A stretch of DNA of 64,000 nt from Microbacteriaceae bacterium PS02344 (GCA_029959905.1 JASCNZ010000005.1:33114-97113); one strand, 5' to 3'. Shown: positions 1 through 13,298, numbered from the stretch's first letter. Notes: generated by a model not told the origin, from the sequence alone. Translations and numbers: made by a program.

Positions 1-1
1 G

Positions 2-325
2 ATGGACGAGGTGATCTTCGAGGAGTTCAAGGGCACCGGCAACAGCGAGCTGCGCCTGTCCCGCGCGCTCGCCGACAAGCGCATCTTCCCGGCCGTCGAT
101 GTCAACGCCTCGAGCACGCGCCGCGAGGAGATGCTGCTCTCGAACGACGAGGTCAAGATCACCTGGAAGCTGCGTCGCGCCCTCGCGGGCCTCGACACCC
201 AGCAGGCCCTCGAGGTCGTGCTCGGCAAGCTCAAGGAGACGCAGTCGAACGTCGAGTTCCTCGTGCAGATGCAGAAGTCGATCCCGACGCTGCCCTCGGG
301 CGCGCACGACAACAACATCCGCTGA
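2..325 (+). CDS. rho: Transcription termination factor Rho, C-terminal end (partial)
   Basis: This is the last ~107 residues of Rho, the hexameric RNA-dependent ATPase that ends transcription; the rest lies upstream of the window. The sequence shows the conserved C-terminal segment of the RecA-like domain: EEFKGTGN (hydrolysis region), then [11 protein letters not shown] and SSTRREE, which belong to the Rho RNA-binding and arginine-finger region. The reading frame ends at TGA, 11 bases before prfA. In mycobacteria rpmE lies between rho and prfA; here there is no room for it. The Met at base 2 is internal, not a start. Confidence 0.95.
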   Translation: MDEVIFEEFKGTGNSELRLSRALADKRIFPAVDVNASSTRREEMLLSNDEVKITWKLRRALAGLDTQQALEVVLGKLKETQSNVEFLVQMQKSIPTLPSGAHDNNIR

Positions 326-336
326 GCGGAACCGCC

Positions 337-1416
337 GTGTTCGAGTCCGTCCAGACTCTGATCGACGAGCACCGCCGGGTGCAGGAGGAGCTCTCCGACC
401 CGGCGGTGCACGCCGATGCCGCGCGGGCGAAGCGCGTCAACCGGCGCTACGCCGAGCTCTCGCGGATCGTCTCGGCGCACGAGGCGTGGGTGGCGGCATC
501 CGACGATCTCGATGCGGCGAGAGAACTCGCCCGCGAGGACGAGGCGTTCGCCTCGGAGGTTCCCGTCCTGGAGGGGGAGCTGCAGCAGGCGCAGGAGAAG
601 CTGCGCCGCCTGCTCATCCCTCGCGACCCCGACGACGCGCGCGACGTGATCATGGAGATCAAGGCGGGGGAGGGCGGCGCCGAGAGCGCGCTCTTCGCGG
701 CCGATCTCCTGCGCATGTACGTGCAGTACGCGGCGTCGATGGGATGGAAGACCGAGTTGCTCGAGCGCAACGAGTCCGACCTCGGCGGGTACAAGGACGT
801 GCAGGTGGCGATCAAGGGAACGTCGACCGATCCCGCGCAGGGCGTGTGGGCGCACCTCAAGTACGAGGGCGGCGTCCATCGTGTGCAGCGCGTGCCGGCG
901 ACCGAGTCGCAGGGGCGCATCCACACGTCGACCACCGGCGTGCTCGTCTTCCCCGAGGTCGACGAACCGGACGAGATCGAGATCAATCAGAACGACCTCA
1001 AGATCGATGTGTTCCGGTCGTCGGGGCCAGGAGGCCAGTCGGTCAACACCACAGACTCCGCGGTGCGGATCACGCATGTTCCCACCGGCATCGTCGTGTC
1101 GATGCAGAACGAGAAGTCGCAGCTGCAGAACCGTGAGGCGGCGATGCGCGTGCTTCGCGCGCGGCTGCTGGCGAAGCAGCAGGAGGAGCTCGACGCGGCG
1201 GCATCGGATGCTCGGCGCTCGCAGATCCGCGGCATGGATCGCTCCGAGCGAATCCGCACGTACAACTTCCCCGAGAACCGCATCGCGGACCACCGCACCG
1301 GGTTCAAGGCGTACAACCTCGATCAGGTGATGGACGGCGCGCTCGGGCCTATCATCGAATCCGCGATCGCCGCCGACGAAGAGGCGCGGTTGGCGGCGGT
1401 CGGCAGCGAGTCCTGA
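337..1416 (+). CDS. prfA: Peptide chain release factor 1
   Basis: RF1 recognises UAA and UAG stop codons on the ribosome and triggers peptide release. The 359-residue length is normal for the family. The stop-codon reading motif PAT is at residues 187-189 (RF2 would have SPF) and the catalytic GGQ is at 232-234, inside [15 protein letters not shown]. The start is a GTG 11 bases after the rho stop, so the two are probably co-transcribed. The Gln of GGQ is the expected target of PrmC, whose gene lies downstream but is separated from prfA here by cysE and cysK on the other strand. Confidence 0.97.
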   Translation: MFESVQTLIDEHRRVQEELSDPAVHADAARAKRVNRRYAELSRIVSAHEAWVAASDDLDAARELAREDEAFASEVPVLEGELQQAQEKLRRLLIPRDPDDARDVIMEIKAGEGGAESALFAADLLRMYVQYAASMGWKTELLERNESDLGGYKDVQVAIKGTSTDPAQGVWAHLKYEGGVHRVQRVPATESQGRIHTSTTGVLVFPEVDEPDEIEINQNDLKIDVFRSSGPGGQSVNTTDSAVRITHVPTGIVVSMQNEKSQLQNREAAMRVLRARLLAKQQEELDAAASDARRSQIRGMDRSERIRTYNFPENRIADHRTGFKAYNLDQVMDGALGPIIESAIAADEEARLAAVGSES

Positions 1417-1462
1417 TCACCCAGGCCGTCGGCGCCGTGCGCGTCGCGAAAGCGGTCGGATC

Positions 1463-2026
1463 TCAGATCGAGTAGTCCGGCACCGTCAGCAGGGCGCGGG
1501 TGTCTTCAGAGCCGGAGCGCTGCCGAGGCTTCGCCGGCACGCCGACGAGAACGCTGTCCTCCGGGGCATCACGGGTGACCACGGCGTTGGCGCCGACGAC
1601 CGAGCGGGCGCCGATGGTCACCGGGCCGAGGATTTTCGCGCCCGCACCGACGGCGACCCCGTCGCCCAGCGTCGGATGCCGTCGGCCGGCGTCGCGGGAG
1701 CGGCCGCCCAGGGTCACGCCGTGGTAGAGCATGACGTCATCGCCCACGACCGCGGTCTCGCCGATCACGACGCCCATGCCGTGGTCGATGAAGAAGCGAC
1801 GTCCGATGCGCGCGCCCGGATGGATCTCGATGCCCGTGAGCGCCCGGGTCAGCTGCGAGGTGGCGCGTGCGAGCAGGCGCAGCCGGCGGCGCCAGAGGGC
1901 GTGCGAGACGCGGTGCGCCCAGATGGCGTGCAACCCGGGGTAGAGCAACGCGACCTCGAGGCCACTGCGGGCGGCGGGGTCGCGCAGGCGCGCGGCGGCG
2001 ACGTCCTCGCGCATTCGTCCGATCAT
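1463..2026 (-). CDS. cysE: Serine O-acetyltransferase
   Basis: CysE acetylates L-serine with acetyl-CoA to give O-acetylserine, the substrate of CysK. The 187-residue protein is the short form. It has an N-terminal helical part and then a left-handed beta-helix of hexapeptide repeats from about residue 65, with the active-site segment [14 protein letters not shown] and a following YHGVTLGG loop. It lies 8 bases after cysK on the same strand, so the two are almost certainly one operon. A second in-frame ATG (MREDVAA) 4 codons later is an alternative start. It converges with prfA. Confidence 0.94.
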   Translation of the reverse strand: MIGRMREDVAAARLRDPAARSGLEVALLYPGLHAIWAHRVSHALWRRRLRLLARATSQLTRALTGIEIHPGARIGRRFFIDHGMGVVIGETAVVGDDVMLYHGVTLGGRSRDAGRRHPTLGDGVAVGAGAKILGPVTIGARSVVGANAVVTRDAPEDSVLVGVPAKPRQRSGSEDTRALLTVPDYSI

Positions 2027-2034
2027 GCGAGCGA

Positions 2035-2973
2035 TCAGTCCTCGCGGAGGTCTTCGAACAGGGCCGTCGAGAGGTAGCGCTCACCCGTGTCGGGGAGGAT
2101 CACGACGATGTTCTTGCCGGCATTCTCGGGACGAGCGGCGACCTGCAGGGCCGCCCAGGTGGCGGCACCGCACGACATCCCGACCAGCAGGCCCTCCTGA
2201 GCCGCGAGCGCGCGAGCGGTGCGGATCGCGTCGTCGAACTCGACGGGCACGACCTCGTCGATGACGTCGCGGTCGAGGATCGCGGGCACGAAGTTCGGCC
2301 CGATGCCCTGGATCTTGTGCGGGCCGGGGTGCCCCTCGCTGAGCACGGGGGAGTCCTTCGGCTCGACCGCGATCACCTGCACGCCGGGCTTGGCGGCCTT
2401 GAGGGCCTGACCCGTTCCGGTGACCGTGCCGCCGGTGCCGACGCCGGCCACGAAGATGTCGACCTCTCCGTCGGTGTCGCGCAGGATCTCCTGTGCCGTG
2501 GTCTCGCGGTGGATCTGCGGGTTGGCGGCGTTCTCGAACTGGCGCACCCACACCGCACCGGGGGTGTCTGCGACGATCTGCTTGGTGATCTCGATCGCGC
2601 CGCTCATGCCCTTGGTCGGATCGGTGAGCACGATCTCGGCGCCGAATGCCTTGAGCAGCACGCGGCGCTCCTTCGACATCGACGCGGGCATCGTGAGGAT
2701 CACCTTGTAGCCGCGCGCCGCACCCACCATCGCGAGGGCGATACCGGTGTTGCCGCTCGTCGACTCGACGATGGTCCCCCCGGGCTTCAGCTCGCCCGAC
2801 GCCTCGGCGGCGTTGATCATCGCGATGCCGATGCGGTCCTTGACGCTCGACGCCGGGTTGTAGAACTCGAGCTTCGCGAGGACGGTGGCCCCGAGGCCCT
2901 CGGTCACACGGTTGAGGCGCACGAGAGGGGTGTTGCCGAACGCGGTCGTGATATCGGAGTGGATGCCGGGCAT
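2035..2973 (-). CDS. cysK: Cysteine synthase A (O-acetylserine sulfhydrylase)
   Basis: CysK is a PLP enzyme that makes cysteine from O-acetylserine and sulfide. The 312-residue length matches the family. The PLP lysine lies in NPASSVKDR near residue 42, the substrate loop is STSGNTG, and the phosphate-binding glycine loop is [12 protein letters not shown]. The operon order cysK-cysE puts both halves of the cysteine synthase complex together. A GGAAGG Shine-Dalgarno precedes the ATG, and a TAGGCT -10 box lies ~33 bases upstream. The pair sits between prfA and prmC, which are usually adjacent. Confidence 0.96.
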   Translation of the reverse strand: MPGIHSDITTAFGNTPLVRLNRVTEGLGATVLAKLEFYNPASSVKDRIGIAMINAAEASGELKPGGTIVESTSGNTGIALAMVGAARGYKVILTMPASMSKERRVLLKAFGAEIVLTDPTKGMSGAIEITKQIVADTPGAVWVRQFENAANPQIHRETTAQEILRDTDGEVDIFVAGVGTGGTVTGTGQALKAAKPGVQVIAVEPKDSPVLSEGHPGPHKIQGIGPNFVPAILDRDVIDEVVPVEFDDAIRTARALAAQEGLLVGMSCGAATWAALQVAARPENAGKNIVVILPDTGERYLSTALFEDLRED

Positions 2974-3006
2974 GAGGGGGCCTTCCTGTGCGGGTCGCTT
3001 CGGTCC

Positions 3007-3012
3007 AGCCTA
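3007..3012 (-). promoter_or_regulatory. Candidate -10 box of cysK-cysE
   Basis: TAGGCT on the minus strand, 33 bases before the cysK ATG. No clear -35 is visible. It gives a short leader containing the Shine-Dalgarno sequence. Confidence 0.4.
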
Positions 3013-3053
3013 TGGGAGCCGTTGTGCGACGGGACCATTGTGACGCGGGGACC

Positions 3054-3059
3054 TACGCT
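3054..3059 (+). promoter_or_regulatory. Candidate -10 box of prmC
   Basis: TACGCT, 7 bases before the prmC ATG. It lies in the divergent gap between cysK and prmC, so prmC needs its own promoter here. Confidence 0.45.
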
Positions 3060-3066
3060 GGGAGAC

Positions 3067-3927
3067 ATGCCTGACACCTCCGTCGCCGCCCTGGTGCGCG
3101 CCGCCGCCTCCCGACTCGCCGACGCCGGCGTGCCGGACCCCGTGGTCGACGCCGAGTTGCTGGCGGCGCACACGCGCGGGGTCGGCCGGGGAGAGCTGCA
3201 GGCCGCCATGGTGCGCGGCGATGCGCTGACCGATGACGAGGCCGCGCGGCTGGATGCCCTGGTCGCACGCCGGCAGGCGCGAGAACCCCTGCAGCACATC
3301 ACGGGCACGGCGCCGTTCCGGCACCTCTCGCTGGCGGTGGGGCCCGGGGTTTTCGTTCCCCGGCCCGAGACCGAGACCGTGGTGCAGCATGCGATCGACG
3401 CCCTGCTCCACGCGCCCGATCCCTCGCCGATCGCGATCGACCTCGGGACGGGCAGTGGGGCGATCGCCCTCGCCATGGCGACGGAGGTGCCGCACGCCCG
3501 CGTGTTCGCCGCCGAACTCTCGCCGGACGCGCACGCCTGGGCGCGTCGCAACACCGCGGGCGTCGAGAACCTCACGCTCGAGCTCGCCGATATGGCCGAC
3601 GCGTTCCCCGAGCTCACCGGCCTCGCGAGCGTGGTGATCTCGAACCCGCCCTACGTGCCGGATGCGGCGATCCCCCGCGACCCGGAGGTGCGGCTCTTCG
3701 ATCCGGCGATGGCACTGTACGGCGGGGCGGACGGGCTCGACCTCGTTCGCGCCCTGAGCCGCAATGCGCTCCGCCTCCTGCGCCCCGGCGGTCTGCTGGT
3801 CATCGAGCACGGCGAGATGCAGGGCTCCGACATCCGCGGCATCCTCGACGGTGACGGCTGGCGGGCCTCGGCCACGCACCTCGACCTCACGCTCCGCGAC
3901 CGTGCGACGACCGCGCTGCGCCCCTGA
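3067..3927 (+). CDS. prmC: Release factor glutamine methyltransferase
   Basis: PrmC (HemK) methylates the Gln of the GGQ motif in RF1 and RF2 using S-adenosylmethionine. The protein has 286 residues. An N-terminal helical domain is followed by the SAM-binding DLGTGSG at about 125-131 and the amide-methylase signature NPPY at 193-196. The frame is open far upstream, but the family N-terminus begins at this ATG, which has GGGAGA just before it. Homology gives no support for the upstream extension, which overlaps cysK. tsaC follows after 39 bases. Confidence 0.95.
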   Translation: MPDTSVAALVRAAASRLADAGVPDPVVDAELLAAHTRGVGRGELQAAMVRGDALTDDEAARLDALVARRQAREPLQHITGTAPFRHLSLAVGPGVFVPRPETETVVQHAIDALLHAPDPSPIAIDLGTGSGAIALAMATEVPHARVFAAELSPDAHAWARRNTAGVENLTLELADMADAFPELTGLASVVISNPPYVPDAAIPRDPEVRLFDPAMALYGGADGLDLVRALSRNALRLLRPGGLLVIEHGEMQGSDIRGILDGDGWRASATHLDLTLRDRATTALRP

Positions 3928-3951
3928 GCCGCCGCTCAGGCGCCCCTCACG

Positions 3952-3957
3952 TAGAAT
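3952..3957 (+). promoter_or_regulatory. Candidate -10 box of tsaC
   Basis: TAGAAT, 9 bases before the tsaC ATG, with no recognisable -35. Transcription starting at the usual distance would leave at most two or three leader bases. Confidence 0.45.
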
Positions 3958-3966
3958 CGGAACGAC

Positions 3967-4683
3967 ATGTCCTCCATCTTCGACTGCGGCGACGAGGCTC
4001 AGCTGCTCGCCGGAATGCGCCACGCGCGTCAGGCGATCAGCCGCGGCGAGCTCATCGTGCTGCCCACCGACACGGTCTACGGCGTCGGTGCCGATGCGTT
4101 CTCCCCGGCTGCGGTGCAGCGCCTGCTCGAGGCCAAGGGGCGGGGCCGCAATCAGCCGCCGCCCGTGCTCGTCGGATCGAAGGAGACGCTGTACGCGCTC
4201 GCCGAGACGGTTCCGGAACCGGTCCAGCGGCTCGTCGAGGCCTTCTGGCCGGGCGGACTCACCATCGTCCTCCCGGCGCAGCCGTCCCTGGTGTGGGACC
4301 TCGGAGACACCCAGGGAACCGTCGCCGTGCGGATGCCCGAAGGGCGGGTCGCCCTCGAACTGCTCGCCGAGACGGGGCCGTTGGCCGTCTCGAGTGCGAA
4401 CCTCACGGGTATGGCCGCCGCCGTCTCGGCGTACGACGCGGAACAGATGCTCGGCGACAGTGTCGCGGTGTACCTGGCCGACGGCATGAGCCGCGACGGT
4501 GTCGCCTCGACCATCGTCGACGCCACGCCCCTCGTGGCGCGCACGGCGGACGCCGAGCCGGGCCGCATCCGCATCCTCCGCGACGGAGCCGTGACCCGCG
4601 AGCGCCTGGAGGAGGTGCTCGGCGACCTGCTGGAGCCCGCGCCCGAGCCGGAGGCGCCGACGCCGCGCGGTGGGGATTCGTGA
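3967..4683 (+). CDS. tsaC: L-threonylcarbamoyladenylate synthase (Sua5/YrdC/YwlC)
   Basis: This enzyme makes threonylcarbamoyl-AMP from threonine, bicarbonate and ATP, the first step of the t6A37 tRNA modification. The 238-residue protein has the YrdC fold: LPTDTVYGVGADA near residue 35, the KGRGRNQPPPVLV loop where most family members have KxR followed by a Pro-rich stretch, and the SSANLTG segment near 143. A separate Sua5 C-terminal domain is absent; the tail is a short Pro/Glu-rich stretch. The stop overlaps the wecA start (GTGA), indicating translational coupling. Confidence 0.93.
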   Translation: MSSIFDCGDEAQLLAGMRHARQAISRGELIVLPTDTVYGVGADAFSPAAVQRLLEAKGRGRNQPPPVLVGSKETLYALAETVPEPVQRLVEAFWPGGLTIVLPAQPSLVWDLGDTQGTVAVRMPEGRVALELLAETGPLAVSSANLTGMAAAVSAYDAEQMLGDSVAVYLADGMSRDGVASTIVDATPLVARTADAEPGRIRILRDGAVTRERLEEVLGDLLEPAPEPEAPTPRGGDS

Positions 4684-5846
4684 AGCAGTACCTGTTCACG
4701 ATCCTCCTGACCGCCGCGATCACCTTCGTGCTCACCGGGGCGGTCTGGAAGCTCAGTCTCCGCTTCAAGCTCTACCCGGCCATCCGCGACCGCGACGTGC
4801 ACACCACGCCGAAGCCGCGGCTCGGCGGAGTCGCGATCTTCCTCGGCATCGCCGCGGCGATCGGCTTCTCCGCGGCGAATCCCTTCTTCCAGACGATCTG
4901 GATGCCGCCGCAGACGATGTGGTCGATCCTCGGGGCCGCGCTGATCATCGCCGTGATCGGCGTGGTCGACGACCTCTGGGACCTCGACTGGATGATCAAG
5001 CTCGGCGCGCAGTTCGTCGCCGCCGCGCTCCTCACCATCGGGGGAGGACTGCAGATCCTCTCCTTGCCCATCGGCGACCTGCTCGTGTTCTCCAGCTGGC
5101 TCAGCATCACCATCACGATGTTCGCGATCGTCGTCGTGATGAACGCGGTCAACTTCATCGATGGCTTGGACGGACTCGTCGCCGGGGTCTGCCTCATCGC
5201 GAACGGCGTCTTCTTCGCATATTCCTACATCTTCACGCGGGACTCCGGGGCCTCGAGCTACTTCAACCTCTCGACGTTCATCGCCGCCGTGCTGATCGGA
5301 GCCTGCCTCGGGTTCCTGCCGTGGAACTGGAGCCCGGCGAAGCTGTTCATGGGCGACTCCGGTGCACTGGTCATCGGTCTGCTGATGGCGACGAGCGCCG
5401 TCGCCATCACCGGGCAGATGGATCCGTCGGCGATCGACCCCGAGCGCCTCGGGCGCTCTCAGCTGCTCGGTGCGTTCATCCCGATCCTGCTGCCGCTCAT
5501 GGTGGTGCTCCTCCCGCTCCTCGACTTCGGCCTCGCGGTCCTGCGCCGGATGCACGCGGGCAAGTCGCCGTTCTCGCCCGATCGCAAGCACCTCCATCAT
5601 CGGATGCTCGACCTCGGGCACCGCGACCGCGATGCCGTCCTGATCTTCTACGCATGGACCGCCGTGATCTCGCTCGCCGTGCTGCTGATGTACATCGGCG
5701 CACGCGAGGACTGGCCAGGGCAGTACCTGCCCGGGGTCGCCTTCGGTGTGATCGGCGTCATCGCGTGCCTCGTCCTCACCCTCAAGCCCTCCCGTCCCGC
5801 CCGACCCGCGGCGACCCCCGACCCGATCTCCAGGAAGCCCTCATGA
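4680..5846 (+). CDS. wecA: Undecaprenyl-phosphate GlcNAc-1-phosphate transferase (WecA/MraY family)
   Basis: An integral membrane enzyme of 388 residues that transfers a sugar-1-phosphate from a UDP-sugar to undecaprenyl phosphate, starting cell-wall glycopolymer synthesis. The family motifs are visible: HTTPKPRLGG near residue 40, VVDDLWDLD near 95, NFIDGLDGL near 158 and the HLHHRM loop near 304. About ten hydrophobic segments are present. The GTG start at 4680 overlaps the tsaC stop; a longer open frame upstream runs through tsaC and is not real. The C-terminus overlaps the next gene by ATGA. The WecA assignment over MraY rests on context next to the atp operon. Confidence 0.9.
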   Translation: MKQYLFTILLTAAITFVLTGAVWKLSLRFKLYPAIRDRDVHTTPKPRLGGVAIFLGIAAAIGFSAANPFFQTIWMPPQTMWSILGAALIIAVIGVVDDLWDLDWMIKLGAQFVAAALLTIGGGLQILSLPIGDLLVFSSWLSITITMFAIVVVMNAVNFIDGLDGLVAGVCLIANGVFFAYSYIFTRDSGASSYFNLSTFIAAVLIGACLGFLPWNWSPAKLFMGDSGALVIGLLMATSAVAITGQMDPSAIDPERLGRSQLLGAFIPILLPLMVVLLPLLDFGLAVLRRMHAGKSPFSPDRKHLHHRMLDLGHRDRDAVLIFYAWTAVISLAVLLMYIGAREDWPGQYLPGVAFGVIGVIACLVLTLKPSRPARPAATPDPISRKPS

Positions 5847-6376
5847 GCCAGAGCCCCGTGTCCAGCACGCCGATCCTCCGACGCACCCTCCTCTGGTCGG
5901 CGGTCGCCACGGTGGTCCTCGCTGTCGTCGCCGGTGCCGTCGGCTTCGCCGTCGCGCAGGGGGATGGCCTCGTCAGCGGACTCCTCGGCATCCTCCTCGC
6001 CGCGGTGTTCCTCGCGATCACGGGCATCAGCATCCTCGTCGCGAACCGATGGTACGGCGACCCGATCTACGTGCAGCTCTTCTTCGCGATCGTGCTCGGT
6101 GGGTGGCTGCTCAAGCTCGGCGTCTTCATCGTGGTCATGATCGTCGTGAGCGGACAGCCCTGGATCGTCCCGATGGTCTTCTTCCTGTCCATCGTGGCGG
6201 GCGTGCTGATGTCTCTTGCGATCGATGTCGTGGTGCTGACACGCATGCGGCTGCCGCACGTCAGCGACGCGAGCCTCCCGACAGAGGTGCCGGAGGACGT
6301 CGCCCCCGGTGCGCGCCCCGCCGACCGGACGGCAGGGGGAGAGCGAGCCGACGGGTCGGACTCGCGCCCCCTGTGA
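5843..6376 (+). CDS. AtpI-like four-helix membrane protein
   Basis: A 177-residue protein with four predicted membrane segments (about residues 14-37, 43-69, 74-104 and 107-134) and a hydrophilic, acidic and Gly-rich tail. Its position directly before atpB, its size and its four helices match the AtpI-like proteins at this site in other actinobacteria, which may help assemble the c-ring or handle Mg2+. Sequence motifs alone do not prove that role. The ATG overlaps the wecA stop (ATGA), so translation is coupled. Ends 110 bases before the proposed atpB start. Confidence 0.75.
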   Translation: MSQSPVSSTPILRRTLLWSAVATVVLAVVAGAVGFAVAQGDGLVSGLLGILLAAVFLAITGISILVANRWYGDPIYVQLFFAIVLGGWLLKLGVFIVVMIVVSGQPWIVPMVFFLSIVAGVLMSLAIDVVVLTRMRLPHVSDASLPTEVPEDVAPGARPADRTAGGERADGSDSRPL

Positions 6377-6382
6377 CTCTGA

Positions 6383-6388
6383 TAAGGT
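6383..6388 (+). promoter_or_regulatory. Candidate promoter -10 box for the atp operon
   Basis: TAAGGT between the atpI-like gene and atpB. It would give a ~90-base leader that contains a small hairpin (CGCTCG/CGAGCG at 6403-6418). No good -35 is visible, so read-through from wecA may also contribute. Confidence 0.3.
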
Positions 6389-6486
6389 TGACCTGTGCCC
6401 GCCGCTCGCCCGCGAGCGCTTGCGCCTGAAGCACACCGACCATCGTCGCCCCGGTTCTGACCGGTGCCCCGAAGCTGGAGCCCGCG

Positions 6487-7577
<1,091 letters not shown>

Positions 7578-7604
7578 TCCCCACCGACTTCTGAAGGAGA
7601 CAGG

Positions 7605-8162
7605 ATGCTGAACGCTCTTGTCACGAACCTCGCAGCTGAGGGTGAGGCGGCCCACAACCCGCTGATCCCGGCGTGGTACGACATCATCTGGTCGGGCCTG
7701 TGGTTCGTCATCATCCTCGCGGTGGTGTGGAAGGTCGCTCTTCCGAAGCTGACGAAGATGCTCGACGAGCGGTCCGCCGCCATCGAGGGCAACATCGCGA
7801 AGGCCGACGAGGCGCAGAAGCAGGCCGAGGCGGCACTCGAGGAGTACACGCGTCAGCTGGCTGAGGCCCGCACCGAGGCCGGTGAGATCCGTGAGGCCGC
7901 CCGCGAGGACGGCAAGAAGATCGTCGCCGAAGCCAAGGAGACGGCATCGGCCGAGGCTGCACGTCTGACGGCGACCGCGCACACGCAGATCGAGGCGGAG
8001 CGCCAGGCTGCTCTCGTCTCGCTCCGCGGCGAGGTCGGAACGCTCGCTCTCGACCTCGCCGGCGGCGTGGTGGGGGAGACGCTCTCCGACGACGCGCGTG
8101 CGACGGCTGTCGTCGATCGCTTCCTCGCCGACCTCGAGGCATCCGAGAAGGCGGCTCAGTAA
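7605..8162 (+). CDS. atpF: ATP synthase subunit b
   Basis: Subunit b is the peripheral stalk. The 185-residue protein has one membrane helix near residues 25-45 ([18 protein letters not shown]) and then a long Ala/Glu/Lys/Arg-rich coiled coil. It is preceded by GAAGGAGA. Its stop overlaps the first base of atpH. It is a separate b protein, unlike the b-delta fusion of mycobacteria. Confidence 0.95.
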   Translation: MLNALVTNLAAEGEAAHNPLIPAWYDIIWSGLWFVIILAVVWKVALPKLTKMLDERSAAIEGNIAKADEAQKQAEAALEEYTRQLAEARTEAGEIREAAREDGKKIVAEAKETASAEAARLTATAHTQIEAERQAALVSLRGEVGTLALDLAGGVVGETLSDDARATAVVDRFLADLEASEKAAQ

Positions 8163-8950
8163 TGGGCAGCGCGACCACTCAGGCACTCGCGGCATCCATC
8201 CAGACGCTTGCCGCAGCGAACGGCGTCACCCTCGAGACCTCGCGGGAGCTCTTCGCCGCCGCGCAGGCCATCGGGGAGTCGTCGCAGCTGAGCGGCGCGC
8301 TGGCCGATCCGGCGGCACCTGCCGCAGCGCGGCAGAACGTCGTGTCCGCCGTCTTCAGCGGCCTGTCGGAGATCACGCGGACGGTGCTCACGACGGTCGT
8401 CACCGAGCGCTGGTCGAGCGCCGACGAGCTCATCGACGGTATCGACGAGCTCGCCATCCGCGCGGCCACCGTCGCCGACTCCGGCGCCGACATCGAGGGA
8501 GAGCTCTTCGGCTTCTCCCGCGTCGTCGCGTCGTACCCCGAACTGGAGCTCGCTCTCGGGAGTCGACTCGGCGGGCGCGACGCGAAGGTGGCGCTCATCG
8601 ATCGGCTCCTCGCCGGTACGACGAGCGCCCCCGCGGCCCTGATCGTCTCGTCGCTGGTGCGTCAGCCGCGCGAGCGGCGGATCCGTCAGCTGCTGAGCCG
8701 TGCGATGCGGATCGTCTCCGACCAGCGCGACCGCGTGGTTGCGACGGTCTACAGCGCGACCACGCTCAGCGACGCCCAGCGCGCACGCCTCGCAGACGCC
8801 CTCTCCCGTCGTTACGGCGGGGAGATCGCGCTCAACGTCGTCATCGACCCGACCGTCCTCGGAGGCCTGCGCGTGCAGATCGCCGACGATGTCATCGACG
8901 GCAGCATCGCCGCCCGACTCGCAGACCTTCGCCAGAAGCTCGCGGGCTAA
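8162..8950 (+). CDS. atpH: ATP synthase subunit delta
   Basis: Delta (OSCP-like) links the b stalk to the top of the F1 head. At 262 residues it is longer than the ~180-residue enterobacterial form, as is common for actinobacteria. The C-terminal part carries the family segment [32 protein letters not shown], cited here only in part as [17 protein letters not shown]. The ATG shares one base with the atpF stop, indicating coupled translation. Confidence 0.95.
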   Translation: MGSATTQALAASIQTLAAANGVTLETSRELFAAAQAIGESSQLSGALADPAAPAAARQNVVSAVFSGLSEITRTVLTTVVTERWSSADELIDGIDELAIRAATVADSGADIEGELFGFSRVVASYPELELALGSRLGGRDAKVALIDRLLAGTTSAPAALIVSSLVRQPRERRIRQLLSRAMRIVSDQRDRVVATVYSATTLSDAQRARLADALSRRYGGEIALNVVIDPTVLGGLRVQIADDVIDGSIAARLADLRQKLAG

Positions 8951-8997
8951 TACGACTTCGCGCGGGGAACCGCGCACCCAGATACAAAGGGAAGACA

Positions 8998-10638
8998 ATG
9001 GCAGAACTATCGATCAGCCCCGACGTCATCCGTGACGCGCTGAAGGACTTCGCCGCCGCTTACGAGCCCACCGGGGCAGCGGCGACCGAGGTCGGCACCG
9101 TCATCGACGCCGCAGACGGCATCGCGCACGTCGAAGGACTGCCCGGTGTCATGGCCAACGAACTGGTGACGTTCCAGAACGGCGTGAAGGGCCTCGCCCT
9201 GAACCTCGACGAGCACGAGATCGGCGTGGTCATCCTCGGTGACTTCACCGGCATCGAGGCCGGCCAGGAGGTCACGCGTACCGGAGAGGTGCTGTCGGTC
9301 CCCGTGGGCGACGGCTACCTCGGTCGTGTGGTCGACCCGCTCGGCAACCCGATCGACGGCCTCGGTGCCATCGCGACGGAGTCCGTCCGCGAGCTCGAGC
9401 TGCAGGCGCCGGGCGTCATGCAGCGCAAGTCGGTGCACGAGCCGATGCAGACCGGCATCAAGGCGATCGACGCGATGATCCCCGTCGGTCGCGGCCAGCG
9501 CCAGCTCATCATCGGCGACCGGCAGACCGGCAAGACGGCCATCGCGATCGACACGATCATCAACCAGAAGGCCAACTGGGAGTCGGGCGACGTCAACAAG
9601 CAGGTGCGCTGCATCTACGTCGCTATCGGCCAGAAGGGCTCGACCATCGCCTCCGTGAAGGGCGCGCTCGAAGAGGCCGGTGCTCTGGAGTACACGACGA
9701 TCGTCGCCGCTCCGGCATCCGACCCCGCCGGTTTCAAGTACCTCGCCCCCTACACCGGATCGGCCATCGGCCAGCACTGGATGTACGGCGGCAAGCACGT
9801 CCTCATCATCTTCGACGACCTGTCGAAGCAGGCCGAGGCGTACCGCGCCGTGTCGCTGCTGCTCCGTCGCCCGCCGGGCCGTGAGGCGTACCCCGGCGAC
9901 GTCTTCTACCTGCACTCGCGTCTGCTCGAGCGGTGCGCGAAGCTCTCCGACGAGCTCGGCGCAGGTTCGATGACGGGTCTGCCGATCATCGAGACCAAGG
10001 CGAACGATGTCTCGGCGTACATCCCGACCAACGTGATCTCGATCACCGACGGCCAGATCTTCCTGCAGTCCGACCTCTTCAACGCCAACCAGCGTCCGGC
10101 GGTCGACGTGGGTATCTCGGTCTCGCGAGTCGGCGGTGATGCACAGGTCAAGTCGATCAAGAAGGTCTCGGGAACGTTGAAGCTCGAGCTGGCGCAGTAC
10201 CGCTCGCTCGAGGCGTTCGCGATGTTCGCCTCCGACCTCGACGCAGCATCGCGTCGTCAGCTCTCGCGTGGTGCGCGTCTGACCGAGCTGCTCAAGCAGC
10301 CGCAGTACTCGCCGTACCCCGTCGAGGAGCAGGTCGTCTCGATCTGGGCCGGCACGAACGGCAAGCTCGACACGATCGAGGTCGAGGACGTGCTGCGCTT
10401 CGAGCGCGAGCTGCTCGACTACCTGCGTCGCAACACGCAGGTGCTCGACACGCTGCGCGCGACGAACGTCCTCGACGACGACACGGTCGCCGAGCTCGGC
10501 AAGGCCACCGACGCCTTCATCCTGGAGTTCCAGGGTGGCAAGGGCGGTGCGATCGGGGCCCCCGGCCACGAGGAGCACGCGGCAGCCGAGGCGGACGACG
10601 TCAACCAGGAGAAGATCGTCAAGGGTCGTCGCGCGTAA
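8998..10638 (+). CDS. atpA: ATP synthase subunit alpha
   Basis: The alpha subunit forms the non-catalytic nucleotide sites of the F1 hexamer. It is 546 residues long. The P-loop GDRQTGKT is at 173-180, and the ATP synthase signature region with [13 protein letters not shown] lies near 363. The ATG at 8998 fits the family N-terminus ([15 protein letters not shown]) and has AAGGGAAG upstream; the in-frame extension back to 8098 overlaps atpH and is spurious. The C-terminus has a short charged tail rich in Glu, Ala and His. Confidence 0.97.
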   Translation: MAELSISPDVIRDALKDFAAAYEPTGAAATEVGTVIDAADGIAHVEGLPGVMANELVTFQNGVKGLALNLDEHEIGVVILGDFTGIEAGQEVTRTGEVLSVPVGDGYLGRVVDPLGNPIDGLGAIATESVRELELQAPGVMQRKSVHEPMQTGIKAIDAMIPVGRGQRQLIIGDRQTGKTAIAIDTIINQKANWESGDVNKQVRCIYVAIGQKGSTIASVKGALEEAGALEYTTIVAAPASDPAGFKYLAPYTGSAIGQHWMYGGKHVLIIFDDLSKQAEAYRAVSLLLRRPPGREAYPGDVFYLHSRLLERCAKLSDELGAGSMTGLPIIETKANDVSAYIPTNVISITDGQIFLQSDLFNANQRPAVDVGISVSRVGGDAQVKSIKKVSGTLKLELAQYRSLEAFAMFASDLDAASRRQLSRGARLTELLKQPQYSPYPVEEQVVSIWAGTNGKLDTIEVEDVLRFERELLDYLRRNTQVLDTLRATNVLDDDTVAELGKATDAFILEFQGGKGGAIGAPGHEEHAAAEADDVNQEKIVKGRRA

Positions 10639-10657
10639 TCGCGTGAGGTACTGATAC

Positions 10658-13035
<2,378 letters not shown>

Positions 13036-13037
13036 CC

Positions 13038-13298
13038 ATGGCGCTCAACGTCAGCCTCGTCTCCGCGGACGCGGAGGTCTGGACGGGAGAGGCGAGTCTC
13101 GTGATCGCCAAGACCGTCGAGGGCGAGATCGGCTTCATGTCCGGCCACGAGCCGGTGCTGGCGATCCTCGCCGAGGGCCAGGTCCGCATCACGCAGACCG
13201 ACGGCACCAAGGTGCTCGCGAACGCGCAGGACGGTTTCCTCTCGATGGAGGGCAACGTCTTGACGATCGTCGCCGGCAACGCGGCTCTCATCTCCTAG
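13038..13298 (+). CDS. atpC: ATP synthase subunit epsilon, short form
   Basis: Epsilon contacts gamma and the c-ring. The 86-residue protein contains the N-terminal beta-sandwich (VSADAEVWTGEASLV, GEIGFMSGHEPVLAIL) and ends at FLSMEGNVLTIVAGNAALIS. The C-terminal two-helix domain, present in ~130-residue forms where it inhibits ATP hydrolysis, is missing. A GTG 11 codons upstream would add residues encoded inside atpD and is unlikely; the ATG two bases after the atpD stop fits the family. Confidence 0.94.
   Translation: MALNVSLVSADAEVWTGEASLVIAKTVEGEIGFMSGHEPVLAILAEGQVRITQTDGTKVLANAQDGFLSMEGNVLTIVAGNAALIS

Noticed and set aside
1867..3066. A 400-codon upstream extension of prmC
   Set aside because: It overlaps cysE and cysK antisense, is low-complexity Arg/Gly-rich and has no similarity to PrmC; the family N-terminus begins at 3067.
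6403..6418. CGCTCG/CGAGCG hairpin as a terminator before atpB
   Set aside because: Six base pairs with no T-run, and it would cut the ATP synthase operon; such pairings are common at this GC content.
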